Shown here piece by piece: positions 7,912 through 15,903 of a stretch of DNA of 64,000 nucleotides; within the stretch, counting starts at the first letter, position 1, and every line of letters starts with the position of its first letter. Position numbers and translations under genes: made by a program. The DNA is taken from the NCBI RefSeq assembly GCF_000512695.2, contig NZ_AZRW02000003.1:1-64000 (forward strand). The letters run 5' to 3'. The notes below the pieces were generated by a model. The model did no database searches, was not told where the DNA came from, and was given only the letters and a program-made list of their open reading frames with translations. Origin of the DNA: Pseudomonas sp. QTF5. Lineage in GTDB: Bacteria; Pseudomonadota; Gammaproteobacteria; Pseudomonadales; Pseudomonadaceae.

Positions 7912-8685
7912 TCAGGCACGAACGGCCATAATTCCCGCATCCACGTCCCAAATAGCACCGGTCACCCAGGATGTCTTGTCCGACAGCAGGAACACGATGG
8001 TATTCGCCACATCTTCCGGAACACCGACTCGCCCCAGTGGGTGGAAATCGTTCAGCGACTTCATCGCTTCTGGGATCGCCTCTTTGTCCATGAACCCTTC
8101 ATAGATCGAGGTGTGAACGATCCCTGGCGAGACGGCGTTGACGCGGATACCCGAGTGAGCCAATTCAATTGCCAGGTTGCGTGTCAGCGCATGCAGACCT
8201 GCCTTCGCCATGGAGTAGGCGGAGGCCGGCGAACCTGCCAAAGCGGCCTGTGCACCGATGGAACCGACGTTGACAATTGACCCTTCGCGCTTGGCGGCGA
8301 GCATGTTCTTGACTACTGCCTGGGTGATGAAGAACGTCGCACGGTTGAGAGACAGGTACATGTCGTACTCAGCTTCGTCGTGCTCGGTGAAGGCTTTGGG
8401 AATGAATATGCCGGCGGAGTTCACCATCAGACTGATATCGCTATGGTTGGCATTGATTTCGTTGCGAACGAAATTCATGCCCTCTTCAGTCATGAGGTTT
8501 GCGACTATCACGGAAACCGGGCCAAGCGCGCTCAACTCGCTACGAACGGCGTCTGCCTTGTCTTGTTTACTGCCTGTCAACACTACGCTGCCACCAGCTT
8601 TTAGCACCATGCGGGCAGTTTCCAGACCCATACCACTGGTACCACCTACAACAAGCAGTTTCTTACCTTTGAAAAAATCGTTCAT
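7912..8685 (-). CDS. Short-chain dehydrogenase/reductase
   Basis: This is a 257-residue classical SDR. The Rossmann motif [11 protein letters not shown] is at residues 12-22 (TGxxxGxG with V/G substitutions), NSAG near 87, catalytic Ser in [13 protein letters not shown] (Tyr and Lys) near 153, and the C-terminal [11 protein letters not shown] closure. It is an NAD(P)H-dependent carbonyl or alcohol reductase whose substrate cannot be read. TGGAG precedes ATG 8685. The gene sits 97 bp after the OsmC gene with a hairpin between them, and 175 bp before the TetR gene, so a single stress operon is plausible. In such clusters SDRs often reduce reactive aldehydes or quinones. Confidence 0.88.
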   Translation of the reverse strand: MNDFFKGKKLLVVGGTSGMGLETARMVLKAGGSVVLTGSKQDKADAVRSELSALGPVSVIVANLMTEEGMNFVRNEINANHSDISLMVNSAGIFIPKAFTEHDEAEYDMYLSLNRATFFITQAVVKNMLAAKREGSIVNVGSIGAQAALAGSPASAYSMAKAGLHALTRNLAIELAHSGIRVNAVSPGIVHTSIYEGFMDKEAIPEAMKSLNDFHPLGRVGVPEDVANTIVFLLSDKTSWVTGAIWDVDAGIMAVRA

Positions 8686-8720
8686 TTCATACTCCAGTTA
8701 ACTAAATTTCCGAAAATTGC

Positions 8721-8750
8721 AGCGCCAGAGATCATTCGTCTGCTGGCGCT
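8721..8750 (-). other. Intergenic hairpin between OsmC and SDR genes
   Basis: AGCGCCAG (8721-8728) and CTGGCGCT (8743-8750) form a perfect 8-bp stem with no T-run. It may attenuate or stabilise transcript ends between the two genes. Confidence 0.5.
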
Positions 8751-8782
8751 CTTAGGGTTCAGAGAGTCAAACCCGATGAAAA

Positions 8783-9337
8783 TCAGTCCTCACGAACCTC
8801 GAGGGTCGGCACCATACGGATGGCTTTCGAGAAGTTGGCGTAGTTAACCGAAGTCTTAATCACATTTTTATGCAGCTCTTCCACGCGCTCACGAGGTGCG
8901 TCGGTGTGCAGGCGAATCACGACGCTCACTTCGTCGTACCCTGGGTTGACGCTCTCGTCGAGGCCCAAGAAACCACGCAGGTCGAGGGTACCGTCCGTCT
9001 CAATTTCCAGACTGTGGATCTTGATACCCATCATGGCGGCGTTGGCCGCATAGCCGACCGACATGCAAGCGTTGAGAGCGGCCATTAGCAGTTCTTGAGG
9101 GTTAGGCGCACTGTTCTGGCCCAGCAACTCATTTGGCTCATCGGCGACGATTTCGAAATCACGCGAATAGGTCTCACCGGCGAGGCTGTAGCGACTGACT
9201 TTCGCCACAGAGCGCGTCTGGCCTTTCCACTGAGTCTTGACGTTAAAGCTGGCGTGGCGCTTGCCCGCATCCTCAGCAACACCTTGGGCAAACTGCTGCA
9301 GGGCGGCTACGTCAATACCGTTCAGGTTATTTGTCAT
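8783..9337 (-). CDS. OsmC/Ohr-like peroxiredoxin-family protein
   Basis: This is a 184-residue OsmC-superfamily protein. Family marks are GQNSAPNPQELLMAALNACMSVGYAANA split over the central helix, where the Cys of NACM is the conserved peroxidatic-type residue, and a C-terminal VNYANFSKAIR strand-helix. In canonical Ohr/OsmC a second Cys resolves the sulfenate. No second central Cys of the VCP type is obvious here, so this may be the YhfA-like or OsmC-related subgroup. ATG 9337 is preceded by AGAGGA, and the longer reading to 9493 crosses the operator and is rejected. It heads the minus-strand operon, with a perfect-arm palindrome 60 bp upstream. Confidence 0.85.
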   Translation of the reverse strand: MTNNLNGIDVAALQQFAQGVAEDAGKRHASFNVKTQWKGQTRSVAKVSRYSLAGETYSRDFEIVADEPNELLGQNSAPNPQELLMAALNACMSVGYAANAAMMGIKIHSLEIETDGTLDLRGFLGLDESVNPGYDEVSVVIRLHTDAPRERVEELHKNVIKTSVNYANFSKAIRMVPTLEVRED

Positions 9338-9396
9338 TTGGTAAGTCCTCTGTGCAACGCATTTTTGCGCGTAGGTTGATGTTCGACGAAACAACT

Positions 9397-9410
9397 CTAC
9401 CAACTGGTAG
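9397..9410. promoter_or_regulatory. Palindromic operator, short-spaced copy 3
   Basis: CTACCAACTGGTAG carries the same 6-bp arms as the other sites but with a 2-bp spacer in place of 6. It lies in the promoter region of the OsmC-SDR-TetR series. The different spacing may mean a different TetR paralogue or one dimer in place of two. Confidence 0.6.
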
Positions 9411-9638
9411 GGAGGGATGCAATAGAATTTTTTGAAATTGCTTGATGCACCAAAGCCAGCAAGGAGTAATCTACTCACAAGCCCGGTAAACATAGCCCAC
9501 AGCTAAGCACCGTCTATCCGAACGGACAGACGGCAAAACGCCTACGAGTAGGATGGCTTAAACCAAAGAAGGGCTATAACGCTCTAAATCTTTACTAGGC
9601 TTAAAAATTTAATTGAAAAGGTATCAGGGAGAGTAGTC

Positions 9639-10241
9639 ATGAACCGTAAAATTGCTTCAGGTCTTTTTTTATCAGCAATTGGAATATACATCGCAGGGCC
9701 TCAAACATCATTACGTGCAGAGGCGCAAGAACTGCCCACCGCAAGCTCTGTATCGGTTGTTGATAACCAAGCCAAACCTACCGCCACTGCATCTGATGGT
9801 GCTCATCATGTCGGCGCCGGGGCATTAGCACGAAGCGGTGCTGAGCATGGCACGGGGCAGGTGGCCGCTGACGGTGCCGATCATGTCGGGGCAAAAGGCC
9901 TGGCCGCTGACGGCGCCGATCATGTCGGGGCAAAAAGTCTGGCCGCTGATGGCGCCGATCATGTCGGGGCAAAAGGTTTGGCCGCTGATGGCGCCGATCA
10001 TGTCGGGGCAAAAGGTTTGGCCGCCGATGGTGCCGATCATGTCGGGGCAAAAGGCCTGGCTGCTGACGGTGCCGATCATGTCGGAGCAAAAGGTCTGGCT
10101 GCTGACGGCGCCGATCATGTCGGGGCAAAAGGTCTGGCCGCAGATGGTTCGAATCGCGCGGGTAAAAATCAAGTGGCTTCCAAGGAAACTAAGATTCGGA
10201 TCGGTGGTATTGGCTCCGATGCAGTGGCTTCACTTAGGTAG
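9639..10241 (+). CDS. Secreted protein with 13-residue tandem repeats, function unknown
   Basis: This is a 200-residue protein. Residues 1-28 form a signal peptide with a hydrophobic core (ASGLFLSAIGIYIAG). Residues 76-166 hold seven near-identical copies of AADGADHVGAKGL. They are flanked by degenerate copies (SDGAHHVGAGAL, ARSGAEHGTGQV before; AADGSNRAGKNQV after), and residues 180-200 form a basic tail. AGGGAGAG before the ATG is a good ribosome site. There is one His and several Asp per repeat, so metal binding or a repetitive extracellular structure is conceivable. It resembles the style of short secreted repeat proteins in pseudomonads, but I do not recognise a named family. Confidence 0.75.
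   Translation: MNRKIASGLFLSAIGIYIAGPQTSLRAEAQELPTASSVSVVDNQAKPTATASDGAHHVGAGALARSGAEHGTGQVAADGADHVGAKGLAADGADHVGAKSLAADGADHVGAKGLAADGADHVGAKGLAADGADHVGAKGLAADGADHVGAKGLAADGADHVGAKGLAADGSNRAGKNQVASKETKIRIGGIGSDAVASLR
9864..10136 (+). repeat. Seven tandem 39-bp coding repeats
   Basis: Seven in-frame 39-bp units encode AADGADHVGAKGL. They differ mainly at third positions and at one codon (KSL in copy 2). The high DNA identity points to recent expansion by slippage or recombination. All frames are open across the array because the unit length is a multiple of three and lacks stops. Confidence 0.95.
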
Positions 10242-10302
10242 TTGGTCAATCTATAGGAGTAGGTAGTGAATCCTATGGATATGTATCTCTAAAGGTCGCG
10301 GT

Positions 10303-10345
10303 GGGAATGGCAGTTAGCTGCCACCTCCCGCACCGATACGTGCGG
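10303..10345. other. Tandem hairpins in a 319-bp gene-free gap
   Basis: The gap 10242-10560 has no convincing gene. It contains GGGA-A-TGGCAG (10303-10313) pairing with CTGCCA-CC-TCCC (10318-10329) around TTAG, then CCGCAC (10328-10333) pairing with GTGCGG (10340-10345). The two hairpins overlap by two bases and could be alternative structures. It lies between the convergent repeat-protein and TetR genes, so a transcription end is the simplest reading, but no T-run follows. Confidence 0.4.
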
Positions 10346-10560
10346 AACTACTCTCGCCTCAGTGACGCGACGCGTTCCTCTGAGTAAGGATGTGCACTTC
10401 TGGTTTTGGGGGCTTGAGAGGATAATCAATCCTGGCTAGGTGTCGTACTCATTGCGCCAAGAAGTACAGCGTCTGCCATTGCGTTAACCCACCGCACTGT
10501 CGTCCGCGCAAAATGCGCCCCACGGAGGAGCTGCATTATAGATAGAATCCTAAGCGCGAA

Positions 10561-11124
10561 TTACGAAACGATAATATTTTGCAAAATCAAATTAAACCCA
10601 GACTGATCAACCACCTTGTCGCTAAGTGCCCAAGAAACAAAACTGCTGCCTTCAAGGAAGCTCAAGATCGCTCTTGAAACCTCTTTCGGATTGAGATCTG
10701 CCTTAATAACTTTTTGAGATTGACCTATGACTAGATTATTTTCTAACCAAGAAATATGAATCTCAAAAAACTTCTTAGTCAATTCTTTAAGGCTTTCTGG
10801 CAGCGCAGACAGCTCAGCTGCAAGCGCACCGCAAAGTGGCAGCATGCCGTTATCCAAGCTATCGACAAACAGCTCGGCAAATGCTTTTAACCGAGCAACT
10901 ACATCAGGACTCTCTTCGTTTATTGATTCTAGATTTTTGGAAAATCTGAAGAGATAACTCTCAATAACCGCGATTCCGAGCCCTTCCTTTGTCGGAAAGT
11001 GATGATGAATGCTCGCCTTTTTTATGCCAATTTCGTCAGCCAAATCGGCATAGCTAAATGCAGCGTAACCTTTGGTGCGCAGCAATAACTCGGCGGTGGT
11101 TAAAAGATCGGAGCGCGTACTCAT
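10561..11124 (-). CDS. TetR/AcrR-family regulator 2
   Basis: This is a 187-residue TetR protein paralogous to the one at 7.1 kb. The helix-turn-helix is AFSYADLADEIGIKKASIHHHF (split over residues 22-43), and the ligand domain contains MLPLCGALAAELSALP with the same Cys as its paralogue. The gene is visibly richer in A+T than its neighbours, suggesting separate acquisition. AGGTAAG precedes ATG 11124. It lies 110 bp downstream of an amino-acid permease on the same strand. Together with regulator 1 it is a candidate for the recurring palindrome at 1.2-1.4, 9.4, 12.9 and 19.95 kb. Confidence 0.9.
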   Translation of the reverse strand: MSTRSDLLTTAELLLRTKGYAAFSYADLADEIGIKKASIHHHFPTKEGLGIAVIESYLFRFSKNLESINEESPDVVARLKAFAELFVDSLDNGMLPLCGALAAELSALPESLKELTKKFFEIHISWLENNLVIGQSQKVIKADLNPKEVSRAILSFLEGSSFVSWALSDKVVDQSGFNLILQNIIVS

Positions 11125-11234
11125 AAAGCTTACCTAGAGTTTTTTTTGATGCATGCATATTAACTGTCTTAACGCAACAGTTCAACTCGTAGAGATGAGA
11201 GGACGCTGTAAAACGACCTCTCACCTCTAATGAG

Positions 11235-12719
11235 CTAGGCCCCTACGTGGCTAGGTTCACTTTCAATTTGTTCCGAACCTTTGGCTTTGGAACGAACGGC
11301 CTTCGACCAACCCAGCATCAGTGCCCCAGCGACTAACGGTATAGAAAGAACTGTGTACGTTCCGTTGGGATAATCGAAAGCCAGGAGAACCAATACCACT
11401 AGCAAGAAAACAAGAGTTAGCCAAGAGGTAAACGGAGCGCCAGGCATTTTAAATGAGACCATTTCGACCTCACCTCTCTTCACCGCACGGCGGTACATTA
11501 TTTGAGACATCACAATAAATGCCCAGGTGGAAAGAATCCCCAGAGATACCAGGTTCAGCAGGAGTTCAAATAACTGTGAAGGGATCAGGAAATTCAATAC
11601 CACGCCAAATACGTTGATCCCCATGGTGACCAAGATCCCCATATAGGGTACCCCTTGGGTGCTCATACGTTTAAACATTTTTGGCGCTGACCCACCCATG
11701 GCTAGCGATCTCAATACTCGCCCAGTGGCGTACAAACCAGAATTAAGACTTGAGAGCGCCGCCGTCATTACAACGATGTTCATAACGGAACCAATGCCAG
11801 GAATACCAAGCGCTTCAAAAAAAGTTACAAAAGGACTGACGTTAGCGCTATAGGCTGTCCAAGGGAGCACAGTAACAAGCAGGAATACCGAGCCTACGTA
11901 AAACAAACCTATTCTCCAGATCACACCATTAATAGCTTTAGGGATGACTTTTCTTGCATCCGCTGTCTCGCCAGCGGCAGTCCCCACCAACTCTATGCTC
12001 GCATAAGCAAAAATGACGCCTTGCACGATGATGATTGCTGGCAAAAGCCCATGAGGAAATATCCCCCCGTTATCCGAGATCAAATGCAAGCCAGGAATAT
12101 GTCCTGCCACCTCATGGCCAGTAGCAAAAAAGAACGACCCGATCACCAAAAAAATACTGATAGCGGCGACCTTTATCACGGCGAACCAGAACTCCATTTC
12201 ACCAAACCATTTGACACCGACCATGTTCATCAATGTCACTACACCCAAAGCGCTTAGCGCGAATACCCACTGAGGGACATCCGAAAATACACTCCAATAT
12301 TTCATATAAATAGCAATGGCGGTTATATCAACAACGCCTGTTAACGCCCAAACTACGAAATACATCCATCCTGCAACGAAAGAGGCACGCTCACCCATAA
12401 ACTCCCTGGTGTAAGATACAAAACTCCCACTGCTTGGACGGTGCATCACTAGCTCACCCAGCGCCCTCAAAATGAAAAAAGCAAATATCCCACAAACCAA
12501 ATAAATCACCGCAAGTGCAGGCCCCGCAATTTGTAGTCTGGCCCCTGCCCCTAGGAACAGACCTGTACCGATAGCTCCACCTAGCGCCATCATTTGTACA
12601 TGACGTTTCTTTAAATGCTTTGAATATCCGCTTTCATGGGAATCAAGCCAGTTCGATTTATCTTTTAGTTCGTTGCCGCACTGAACTGCTGAGAGAGTTT
12701 GTATTTTTTGTTTTTTCAT
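11235..12719 (-). CDS. APC-family amino-acid permease (AnsP/GABA-permease-like)
   Basis: This is a 494-residue inner-membrane transporter of the amino acid-polyamine-organocation superfamily with about twelve membrane segments. The first membrane segment shows the family signature MMALGGAIGTGLFLGAG, followed by the AFxxLRALGELVMHRPSSGSF region (split) and later FAYASIELVGTAAGETADAR. The closest style is L-asparagine/GABA/D-serine permeases, and the actual substrate is unknown. It is divergent from a MetC-like lyase across a region with a TetR-type palindrome, so import of a sulfur amino acid such as cystathionine, cystine or methionine is a reasonable inference. GGGTGAAAC precedes ATG 12719. 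Confidence 0.88.
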   Translation of the reverse strand: MKKQKIQTLSAVQCGNELKDKSNWLDSHESGYSKHLKKRHVQMMALGGAIGTGLFLGAGARLQIAGPALAVIYLVCGIFAFFILRALGELVMHRPSSGSFVSYTREFMGERASFVAGWMYFVVWALTGVVDITAIAIYMKYWSVFSDVPQWVFALSALGVVTLMNMVGVKWFGEMEFWFAVIKVAAISIFLVIGSFFFATGHEVAGHIPGLHLISDNGGIFPHGLLPAIIIVQGVIFAYASIELVGTAAGETADARKVIPKAINGVIWRIGLFYVGSVFLLVTVLPWTAYSANVSPFVTFFEALGIPGIGSVMNIVVMTAALSSLNSGLYATGRVLRSLAMGGSAPKMFKRMSTQGVPYMGILVTMGINVFGVVLNFLIPSQLFELLLNLVSLGILSTWAFIVMSQIMYRRAVKRGEVEMVSFKMPGAPFTSWLTLVFLLVVLVLLAFDYPNGTYTVLSIPLVAGALMLGWSKAVRSKAKGSEQIESEPSHVGA

Positions 12720-12925
12720 GTTTCACCCAAGCGATTAATTTGCAGTTTTTGTTCTTATCCCTTGCAAACTTAACTTTCTTCTTCCCACTCCAAACGGGAA
12801 GTGCGAGAGAAGCCTTGAGCTCCCATGTCGTCAAAGACACTAAACCTCTCCCGCTCAATGCCACAGCACGCTCAGATCATCGCTTCTCGATCGACCAGGT
12901 AGCGAAATCCCAAGACACAAAAAAC

Positions 12926-12943
12926 CTACCACTCACATGGTAG
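12926..12943. promoter_or_regulatory. Palindromic operator, copy 4
   Basis: CTACCACTCACATGGTAG has perfect 6-bp arms with a 6-bp spacer. It lies in the 390-bp divergent region between the permease and the MetC-like lyase, 167 bp upstream of the lyase start. The rest of the gap is A+T-rich with no visible gene, although a degenerate half-related stretch, GCCAACCTTGTAGTAG, lies near 13006-13021. Confidence 0.65.
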
Positions 12944-13109
12944 CCGTGCAATCTATATTTTTATCTGTTTACAACATGCTGTTTTTTAAAGGATTTTTCA
13001 TACATGCCAACCTTGTAGTAGACATTTAACAAAAATGGCACTTTAATCTGGAATCTGCGGTAGCTAGTGCGTAGCCAAATCTCACCGAACGCAAGAATTG
13101 GAAGCCGGT

Positions 13110-14279
13110 ATGAAAAAATATAAAAACGTACAAACCCTACTCACCCACGCTTCTATCGAGCCTGATCAGCATCATGGCTTCGTGAATACACCGGTTTACC
13201 GGGGTTCCACTGTGGCGTTCCCTACGTGTGAATCGATGCGCGAGGGACGCCAAAAATATACGTATGGCCGGTGGAACAACCCTTCGACGGAAGCATTGAC
13301 TCAGGCCCTCCAGCAGCTGGAGGGAGCGGAAGGTACGGTTCTTTGCCCCTCAGGGCTCTCCGCATGTACGACGGCCATACTGTCGGTGGTGGGAGCTGGG
13401 GATCACCTGCTTATTGCCGACAACGTGTATTCGCCGATAAGGGCCTTTTGTGAGCAGGTGGGCCAACGCCTTGGAATCGAGGTCTCGTTTTACGACCCGG
13501 CAATAGGTGCCGGCATCGTAGATTTCCTCAAACCAAACACTAAAGCGATCTATACCGAATCTCCTGGCTCCTTGACTCTAGAAATACAAGACATCCCTGC
13601 GATAGCCAAGGTTGCCCATGAACATGACATCCTGGTGATTGCAGACAACACGTGGGGCACCCCGCTTTACTTTCCTTCACTGGAACTTGGTGTCGATCTA
13701 TCCATCATGGCCGCCACGAAATATATCGTCGGTCACTCAGATGCCGTTCTTGGTACCGTATCAGCCTCCAAGCGTGCGTGGGATAGCCTCAAGCGATTCC
13801 ATTTCAACATGGGCTTGTTTGCGAGTCCGGATGACGTGACGCTGGCGCTCCGAGGGATGAGGACGCTAGATGTGCGACTGGAACGCCATTACAAAAACGC
13901 TACGATTGTCGCCAAGTGGCTGGAGACACGCAAGGAAGTGGAAGCAGTTTATTATCCTGCATTAGAGTCTCACCCTCAGCACCAGTTATGGAAAAGGGAT
14001 TTTAAAGGAGCATCAGGTTTACTGTCCTTCGTGACCAAACCTTCCACACAAGCAGCGGCAGATGCACTCCTGGATAGCCTATCGTTGTTTTCAATTGGCT
14101 ACTCGTGGGGCGGTTTTGAAAGCTTGGCGATGATCGCCGATCCTAAACCCGTTAGAAGTGCGACGTCTTGGGAAGTTGATGGGCACCTTGTGCGGCTGCA
14201 TATTGGTCTTGAAGACCCATCTGATCTGATCGAAGACCTTGAACAAGGCTTTGCGAAATTCAACATGTTACGTGGCTAA
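13110..14279 (+). CDS. metC: Cystathionine beta-lyase-type PLP enzyme (MetC family)
   Basis: This is a 389-residue PLP-dependent enzyme of the Cys/Met metabolism family. MetC cleaves cystathionine to homocysteine, pyruvate and ammonia, and related members release H2S from cysteine. Visible marks are YTYGRWNNPSTEAL (43-56), SGLSACTTAILSVV, DNTWGTPLYFPSL, the PLP-lysine loop ATKYIVGHSDAVLG near residue 205, and the carboxylate-binding RLHIGLEDPSDL near the C-terminus. ATG 13110 with GGAAG upstream is chosen over TTG 13098. It is divergent from a permease with a shared operator. Being next to a sulfide-oxidation unit, it is a likely source of reactive sulfur. A methionine gamma-lyase activity cannot be excluded. 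Confidence 0.88.
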   Translation: MKKYKNVQTLLTHASIEPDQHHGFVNTPVYRGSTVAFPTCESMREGRQKYTYGRWNNPSTEALTQALQQLEGAEGTVLCPSGLSACTTAILSVVGAGDHLLIADNVYSPIRAFCEQVGQRLGIEVSFYDPAIGAGIVDFLKPNTKAIYTESPGSLTLEIQDIPAIAKVAHEHDILVIADNTWGTPLYFPSLELGVDLSIMAATKYIVGHSDAVLGTVSASKRAWDSLKRFHFNMGLFASPDDVTLALRGMRTLDVRLERHYKNATIVAKWLETRKEVEAVYYPALESHPQHQLWKRDFKGASGLLSFVTKPSTQAAADALLDSLSLFSIGYSWGGFESLAMIADPKPVRSATSWEVDGHLVRLHIGLEDPSDLIEDLEQGFAKFNMLRG

Positions 14280-14300
14280 TTTTCAGTAAGCTGATTATAT

Positions 14301-14330
14301 GCACAGCCCTTAATTGGGCTGTGCTTGCTT
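14301..14330 (+). terminator. Bidirectional hairpin between metC-like and fisR-like genes
   Basis: GCACAGCCC (14301-14309) and GGGCTGTGC (14316-14324) form a perfect 9-bp stem around TTAATT, followed by a weak T-rich tail. It sits between convergent genes. Confidence 0.65.
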
Positions 14331-14388
14331 GCCCGCCCGGATGTCTTATCCCAAGATCAACACCTTCGACACTGCTCGCCGATAAGAT

Positions 14389-15705
14389 TCATCTATCTCC
14401 TTCTAAAATCTGAATCCGACGATAAAGCGTTCGCTCACTAATCCCCAACTCTTTGGCTAAATCTGCTCGCGACCCCTCGAACCCATTAAGCACCTGCGCA
14501 AGGTTTTTTAGGGACTTGCTATTTCTATTAGTTTTTTTGTACTGGGAGACGTGACCAGTCACATTCGTAGGCAAATCTCTTTCCCGTATAATCCCGTCCT
14601 CACTGAACAGACGCGCCCGTTCAAGAATATTTTTTAGCTCCCTGATATTCCCCGGAAATGAATACAGCATAAGGCGCTTCAATGCGTCCTCGTCTATCTC
14701 AGACCGACTGCCAGGTGCAATTCGTTTTAGATGGCTTTCTATCAGCAGCGGCAAATCATCTAAACGCTCCCTTAATGGCGGAAGCGTTATAGGGAAAGCG
14801 CTGATCCTGTAGTAGAGGTCTTCGCGAAAAGTGCCAAGTTCAACCATATCCTTCAAAGGCTTATGAGTTGCAACAACGAGACGGAAATCGGAATGGATCG
14901 TCCGTAAACTACCCACAGGTCTAAAACTGCCCGATTCAATTAGACGCAACAATTTGACTTGCATGGAGAGAGGTACATCGCCTATTTCGTCCAGAAAAAG
15001 CGTACCTCCATGCGCAGCCTCTGCAAGCCCAATTTTCTTACTGAGCGCGCCTGTGAATGCTCCTTTTTCATGGCCAAATAATTCACTCTCGAACAGCGAC
15101 TCTGAAAGGCCGGTGCAGTCGACTACAACCAAAGGTGCCTTTGAGCGCGGACTACCCATATGGAGTGCCCTAGCGAACAGCTCTTTACCGGTTCCCGACT
15201 CACCCTGCAAAAGAACGGGAATCGGGGAAGGCGCCGCTCGCTGCAGCGCGCTCAACGCCTGTTTAAAAGACGGCGACACGCCCACTAGCCCCTGCTTTTG
15301 CGGCTGCGCAGATGCTATGTCTACGGTGATCAATCTTTCAACGTAAGCAACCACCTGGCCCTGGCGATCCAAAATGGGACGGAGCTCAACATCAACGTGT
15401 TCTGGCCCCCGGGGAGTGTGGTGAATATGCAGTACCCTTTCCGCAGCATGGCTATCAAACGCCTTTCGCATTGGACAAAGCTCACCCGCCTGATCGCAGG
15501 GAACGGCATAGCCATGCGAAACCTTGAAGCATTTGGAGCCAACGTGTGGTTTTCCCTCAACACCAAAATGCCTTTGATAGGACTTGTTGGAGGCGATGAC
15601 GTTGTACTCGACATCCAGGACGATGGTGGGTCTATCGTCATGCTCAAGGTAAGAAATCAACGCTTGAACATCTACATTGCTCGTAGCGATTAGCCCACTA
15701 CTCAT
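14389..15705 (-). CDS. Sigma-54-dependent activator, FisR-like sulfane-sulfur sensor
   Basis: This is a 438-residue enhancer-binding protein. The N-terminal PAS-like sensory domain covers residues 1-125 and carries C59, C70 and C77. Their 11/7 spacing is the same as the three sensing cysteines I recall for the Cupriavidus sulfane-sulfur sensor FisR. The AAA+ domain covers about 145-370, with the Walker A GESGTGKE, the sigma-54 contact loop ESELFGHEKGAFTGA, and Walker B GGTLFLDEIGD. A Fis-type helix-turn-helix ends in ELGISERTLYRRIQ. ATG 15705 has GGGAG upstream, and the longer reading to 15765 overlaps the repeat array and is rejected. It is divergent from persulfide dioxygenase and SQR genes, the known FisR targets. 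Confidence 0.9.
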   Translation of the reverse strand: MSSGLIATSNVDVQALISYLEHDDRPTIVLDVEYNVIASNKSYQRHFGVEGKPHVGSKCFKVSHGYAVPCDQAGELCPMRKAFDSHAAERVLHIHHTPRGPEHVDVELRPILDRQGQVVAYVERLITVDIASAQPQKQGLVGVSPSFKQALSALQRAAPSPIPVLLQGESGTGKELFARALHMGSPRSKAPLVVVDCTGLSESLFESELFGHEKGAFTGALSKKIGLAEAAHGGTLFLDEIGDVPLSMQVKLLRLIESGSFRPVGSLRTIHSDFRLVVATHKPLKDMVELGTFREDLYYRISAFPITLPPLRERLDDLPLLIESHLKRIAPGSRSEIDEDALKRLMLYSFPGNIRELKNILERARLFSEDGIIRERDLPTNVTGHVSQYKKTNRNSKSLKNLAQVLNGFEGSRADLAKELGISERTLYRRIQILEGDR

Positions 15706-15734
15706 AATTTTCTCCCGAACACGTATGTTTCCTG

Positions 15735-15784
15735 CTGCCAAATACTGCCACAGACTGCCAGGCAACTGCCAAAATTAATGGCAG
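15735..15784. promoter_or_regulatory. Helically phased CTGCCA array, likely activator-binding UAS
   Basis: CTGCCA occurs at 15735, 15745, 15755 and 15766, a spacing of 10, 10 and 11 bp or one DNA turn. It is followed by the inverted TGGCAG at 15779-15784, making TGCCA-AAATTAA-TGGCA. The array lies between the FisR-like gene and the persulfide dioxygenase gene, about 70-130 bp upstream of the putative sigma-54 promoter, where enhancer-binding proteins act. Confidence 0.6.
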
Positions 15785-15852
15785 ACACGGATACCTCGCC
15801 CTGGAAACTCAGGAAACACGCTGTTTAGAGCGTTCAATGGAAAGATCAACAC

Positions 15853-15867
15853 TGGCATGGATCTTGA
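15853..15867 (+). promoter_or_regulatory. Candidate sigma-54 promoter of the sulfide-oxidation operon
   Basis: TGGCATGGATCTTGA aligns with the consensus TGGCAC-N5-TTGCA. The -24 GG is present and TTG of the -12 element is present, but the usual GC is GA. It lies 37 bp upstream of the persulfide dioxygenase start. The mismatch at a normally conserved base keeps confidence moderate. Confidence 0.45.
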
Positions 15868-15903
15868 GACTGCTGACATAGCAGCTATTTCAGGAGCTAT
15901 CTA

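Noticed and set aside
9864..10136. CRISPR array
   Set aside because: The units are contiguous 39-mers with no unique spacers, inside a coding frame.
9778..10266. Long open frames on both strands over the 39-bp repeats
   Set aside because: The repeat unit is a multiple of three without stops in several frames, so shadow frames are automatic. Only the frame with signal peptide and ribosome site is kept.
10299..10350. Group II intron domain V
   Set aside because: The hairpin sequences do not fit the conserved domain V pattern and no reverse transcriptase gene is present.
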